Shown piece after piece: positions 6,328 to 8,339 of a DNA stretch of 8,339 nt. The position numbers were made by a program, and so were the translations under genes. Position 1 is the stretch's first letter. Each line of letters starts with the position of its first letter. Under the pieces are notes generated by a model. That model was not told the origin of the DNA and made no database searches. It worked only from the letters and a program-made list of their open reading frames with translations. Where the stretch lies: assembly GCA_017615955.1 (NCBI GenBank), contig JAFZZD010000014.1, positions 1-8,339 on the forward strand, in the 5' to 3' direction. This stretch comes from Victivallales bacterium (GTDB lineage: Bacteria > Verrucomicrobiota > Lentisphaeria > Oligosphaerales > Oligosphaeraceae).

Positions 6328-7374
6328 ATGTTACCAAAAAGTTGCAAAGCCGCATTTGTGACAAATGACGGGCAGGTTGTCTGCCGCAAGACGCCAATAC
6401 CAGAACTCAAGGAAAACGAGGTGCTGGTGAAGGTGCATGCCTCCCTGATTAGCCCCGGAACGGAGATGAACACGGTGAGGATGAGGCGCGAGAAGGCTGC
6501 GGAGCCTGGCATCTATACACCATTCGGATATTCCACGGCGGGTGAAATCGTTGCAGTCAAAGGGGACTGCAAGGGACTCAAGCCAGGCATGAGGGTGGCC
6601 TGCATGGGCGGCGGCGCAAAGCACGCCAGCTACAATTGCGTGCCGGTGAATCTGGTGGTGCCAATCCCCGACAAGCTCAGCTACGAGGAAGGCACATTTG
6701 CATCCCTTGCCGCCACCGCATTGCAGGCGGTGCGCCGCACTGAACCCCAGCTGGGCGAATACGGCATTGTGCTGGGGCAGGGCATTGTGGGCAATCTGGC
6801 TGCCCAGCTGTGCCAGCTCTCCGGCGCAAGGGTGCTGGCATGGGAGGCACTGCCTTTCAGGAACGCAATCGCCAAGAAGTGCAAGGTTCAGGGCACGGTG
6901 AACTTCCTCAAGCAGGACGCCGTCCAGGCATCGAAGGACTTTGCCGCCCCTTATGGCGTGGATTTCGCCATCATGGCCTTCGGCGGCGATGCGGACAAGG
7001 CATTCGACAATGTGCGCAAGTCCATGAAAGTGTCTGCGGACGGGCACCAGATGGGGCGCATCACCGTGGTGGGCGGCTGCCATTTCCGCTTTGACGGCGG
7101 CGCCTGGTCAGGCAACCTGGATGTGCGCTGTTCCGCCCGCACTGGCTGTGGCTACCACGATTCCGCCTGGGAATACGGCAGGGACTATCCCGCCGTGTTT
7201 GTGCAGTTCACCAGCCAGCGCAATGCCGCCGAGCTTGTTCAGTTGATGGTGGAAAAGCGCCTGAATGTTCTGCCCATGATCACCCATCGCCTGAAGATTG
7301 AGGAGGTTGGCCAGGCCGCTGACATGCTGATCTCGCAGCCAGACAAGACACTAGGTGTCATCCTCACAATGTAA
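6328..7374 (+). CDS. zinc-independent medium-chain dehydrogenase/reductase
   Basis: This 348-residue protein belongs to the medium-chain dehydrogenase/reductase superfamily and most resembles the BchC-like / threonine-dehydrogenase-related branch. The N-terminal GroES-like part (residues 1 to about 130) has SLISPGTE at 39-46, where zinc enzymes have the catalytic Cys, and GYSTAGE at 67-73, where they have GHE. The four-Cys structural zinc loop is also missing, so both zinc sites appear absent. The Rossmann part carries the nucleotide-binding glycines G150-Q-G152-I-V-G155. The acidic E173 ends the second strand, which favours NAD(H) over NADP(H). The length is normal for the family. The ATG at 6328 is preceded by AGGAG (6317-6321) with 6-nt spacing. 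The substrate is unknown, though sugar or polyol oxidation is common in relatives. There is no partner gene, since the neighbours are unrelated. It is probably a soluble cytoplasmic enzyme. Confidence 0.92.
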   Translation: MLPKSCKAAFVTNDGQVVCRKTPIPELKENEVLVKVHASLISPGTEMNTVRMRREKAAEPGIYTPFGYSTAGEIVAVKGDCKGLKPGMRVACMGGGAKHASYNCVPVNLVVPIPDKLSYEEGTFASLAATALQAVRRTEPQLGEYGIVLGQGIVGNLAAQLCQLSGARVLAWEALPFRNAIAKKCKVQGTVNFLKQDAVQASKDFAAPYGVDFAIMAFGGDADKAFDNVRKSMKVSADGHQMGRITVVGGCHFRFDGGAWSGNLDVRCSARTGCGYHDSAWEYGRDYPAVFVQFTSQRNAAELVQLMVEKRLNVLPMITHRLKIEEVGQAADMLISQPDKTLGVILTM

Positions 7375-7392
7375 AAAGCAAGCAACAGCCGT

Positions 7393-7417
7393 TTGGCAGT
7401 CCCGCGTCCTGACGCGC
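7393..7417 (+). repeat. left arm of a perfect 25-bp inverted repeat
   Basis: This arm begins TTGGCAGTCCCGCG and is the exact reverse complement of 8315-8339. It contains a smaller palindrome, CGCGT (7403-7407) with ACGCG (7412-7416). It lies 18 nt after the dehydrogenase stop, where it might also act as a weak terminator hairpin, although no T-run follows. Identity stops inward at 7418; outward it cannot be tested because the right arm reaches the window end. Confidence 0.9.
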
Positions 7418-7446
7418 AGGAATTAATTAAAAATCAAAAGTTGCTA

Positions 7447-7474
7447 TTGCATAAGCTATTATTTTTGTTAGAAT
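7447..7474 (+). promoter_or_regulatory. candidate promoter for the prepilin gene
   Basis: TAGAAT at 7469-7474 matches the -10 consensus at 5 of 6 positions. TTGCAT at 7447-7452 is a weak -35 at 16-bp spacing. It sits inside the inverted-repeat unit in a very AT-rich stretch (7418-7500), so the unit would carry its own promoter. The leader would be about 40 nt. Confidence 0.4.
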
Positions 7475-7506
7475 TAATGCAATGATTTTAATTATTGGCA
7501 ATCCAT

Positions 7507-7511
7507 AGGAG
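7507..7511 (+). promoter_or_regulatory. ribosome binding site that decides the prepilin start
   Basis: AGGAG lies 7 nt before the ATG at 7519 and 4 nt before the adjacent in-frame ATG at 7516. The spacing favours 7519. The upstream in-frame TTG at 7495 would place this site inside the coding region, so it is unlikely to be the start. The dehydrogenase uses the same motif at 6-nt spacing. Confidence 0.7.
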
Positions 7512-7518
7512 CAAAATG

Positions 7519-8271
7519 ATGAAGAAGAAATTTACTTTGATTGAGTTGCTGGTGGTCATTGCGATTATTGCGATCCTTGCCGCAATGCTGCTGCCAGCAT
7601 TGAGCAAGGCCCGTGAGAAGGCGCGCTGCATCAGCTGCACCAACAACCTGAAGACACTCGGCAACGCAGATGCAATGTACAGCGCCGACTGGGAAGAGTG
7701 GATCATGCCCTGCAAATGGACTTTGAACTACTGGCCTTCCATAAGTTGGATTTATTTGGCAAGAAGCTATTTTGGTGTTTCTGCGTCATTCCCCGCCACC
7801 CCTGATTTAGCTACAATGAAGAATTATCCGATGTTGGTTTGCCCCTCGGAGAGCCATGAATTCGGCGCGTACTCAAAGACCAAGTTTGTATTCGGACACT
7901 ATATGCGCAATAAAACATGTGGTGATGCATGGGTGAAATCAAACGCAGACAATGCGACGTGGTGGCACATGAAGAAAATAAACGCCTTTTCCCAGCCATC
8001 TGCCGCCATTTGCTTCATGGACAATTGTCTGATTGCATACGGCATGTTTGGCTACTGGAATGCGTATGCACGTCGGGCTGGAAGGCATCTTGGAGGCTAT
8101 GAGGTTAATTATACCACAGAAATAATCAGATATACTGGCGGCGCCGCCAATATGAGTTTTGGTGACGGCCATGTGGAGACAAAACCCAACTGGTATAATT
8201 CAACTACCAGTACCGAAAGCAATATCAAGACTGGCTTTGATGTTTCATTGAGCAATGTAGTGTATCATTGA
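7519..8271 (+). CDS. prepilin-like protein (type II secretion / type IV pilin N-terminus, DGH C-terminus)
   Basis: This is a 250-residue pseudopilin-like protein. Residues 2-4 are Lys, and residues 5-28 are the class III prepilin signature [13 protein letters not shown] followed by [12 protein letters not shown]9 sits at position +5 of the mature form and the single hydrophobic helix anchors the protein in the inner membrane. A conserved amphipathic stretch follows ([16 protein letters not shown]). The C-terminal part is a globular head of unknown role ending with [11 protein letters not shown] at about 212-222, the DGH part of the H-X9-DG motif of PVC-phylum pseudopilins. Two features are odd. 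The residue before the expected cleavage point is Lys, not Gly. The preceding His (H190) is 25 residues from D216 instead of 9. Such proteins occur in large families in Lentisphaerota; the target of this one is unknown. It stands alone between inverted repeats with no assembly genes nearby. ATG 7516 is an alternative start. Confidence 0.93.
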   Translation: MKKKFTLIELLVVIAIIAILAAMLLPALSKAREKARCISCTNNLKTLGNADAMYSADWEEWIMPCKWTLNYWPSISWIYLARSYFGVSASFPATPDLATMKNYPMLVCPSESHEFGAYSKTKFVFGHYMRNKTCGDAWVKSNADNATWWHMKKINAFSQPSAAICFMDNCLIAYGMFGYWNAYARRAGRHLGGYEVNYTTEIIRYTGGAANMSFGDGHVETKPNWYNSTTSTESNIKTGFDVSLSNVVYH

Positions 8272-8298
8272 GTTTGTCTGTGCTTAGGGCGGATGTTT

Positions 8299-8319
8299 CG
8301 CGCGGCCAGGGGCCGCGCG
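8299..8319 (+). terminator. GC-rich hairpin after the prepilin gene, terminator-like
   Basis: CGCGCGGCC (8299-8307) pairs perfectly with GGCCGCGCG (8311-8319) across a 3-nt AGG loop. It lies 27 nt after the prepilin stop. No T-run follows, so it may be an atypical terminator, a transcript-stabilising hairpin or part of a repeat element. Its right half overlaps the first bases of the right inverted-repeat arm. Confidence 0.5.
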
Positions 8320-8339
8320 TCAGGACGCGGGACTGCCAA
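8315..8339 (-). repeat. right arm of a perfect 25-bp inverted repeat
   Basis: This is the exact reverse complement of 7393-7417, and it ends GACGCGGGACTGCCAA at the last base of the window. The true outer boundary lies beyond the window or is the end of the assembled sequence. With the left arm it delimits 947 bp that contain only the prepilin gene and its apparent promoter. Confidence 0.9.

Noticed and set aside
6331..7083. 250-codon open frame on the minus strand inside the dehydrogenase
   Set aside because: It is a shadow of a well-supported gene, with a Cys/His-rich composition typical of antisense reading.
7495..7518. TTG start of the prepilin gene at 7495
   Set aside because: The AGGAG site at 7507-7511 would fall inside the coding region, and the added residues do not improve the short basic leader expected of prepilins.

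Overview
The window looks like a piece of a Lentisphaerota (Victivallales-like) genome, probably gut-associated. Related PVC-superphylum phyla (Verrucomicrobiota, Planctomycetota) are the alternatives. The indications are a prepilin-like protein with the [13 protein letters not shown] signature and a DGH motif near its C-terminus, and a giant AIDA-type repeat protein that lacks the usual Gram-negative autotransporter beta-barrel. This assignment rests on family knowledge, not on a marker gene. All three convincing genes are on the + strand, each with its own upstream gap, so they look monocistronic.

Layout: 1-357 is a non-coding leader with a palindromic segment at the left edge, a plausible promoter at 140-167 and no gene. 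358-5856 encodes one 1832-residue multi-repeat protein. In order it holds long AIDA-type units of 130 residues (about residues 38-560), short strand-loop-strand repeats (to about 710), a linker region (about 711-834), four Ig-like repeats (about 835-1161, the last three exactly 81 residues apart) and five pre-peptidase-C-terminal (PPC)-like repeats (about 1164-1832). A factor-independent terminator follows at 5878-5909. 5910-6327 is non-coding apart from a candidate extended -10 and a 7-bp hairpin. 6328-7374 encodes a zinc-less medium-chain dehydrogenase/reductase. 7519-8271 encodes a type II/IV-pilin-like protein.

The strongest structure beyond ordinary genes is a perfect 25-bp inverted repeat: one arm at 7393-7417 and the other at 8315-8339, the last base of the window. 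The arms bracket exactly one gene, the prepilin, giving a 947-bp unit that could be a mobile or duplicated prepilin cassette or a dispersed repeat. A GC-rich 9-bp-stem hairpin abuts the right arm. The second main observation is the mosaic make-up of the giant protein. Its 130-residue repeats are AT-richer than the rest, the composition changes at about 2170, and two of its C-terminal repeats share a nearly identical 146-base stretch.

Functionally, two of the three products (giant repeat protein and prepilin-like protein) look destined for the envelope or outside of the cell. No secretion apparatus, glycosyltransferase or regulator is present to explain how they are handled. The dehydrogenase has no visible functional link to its neighbours.
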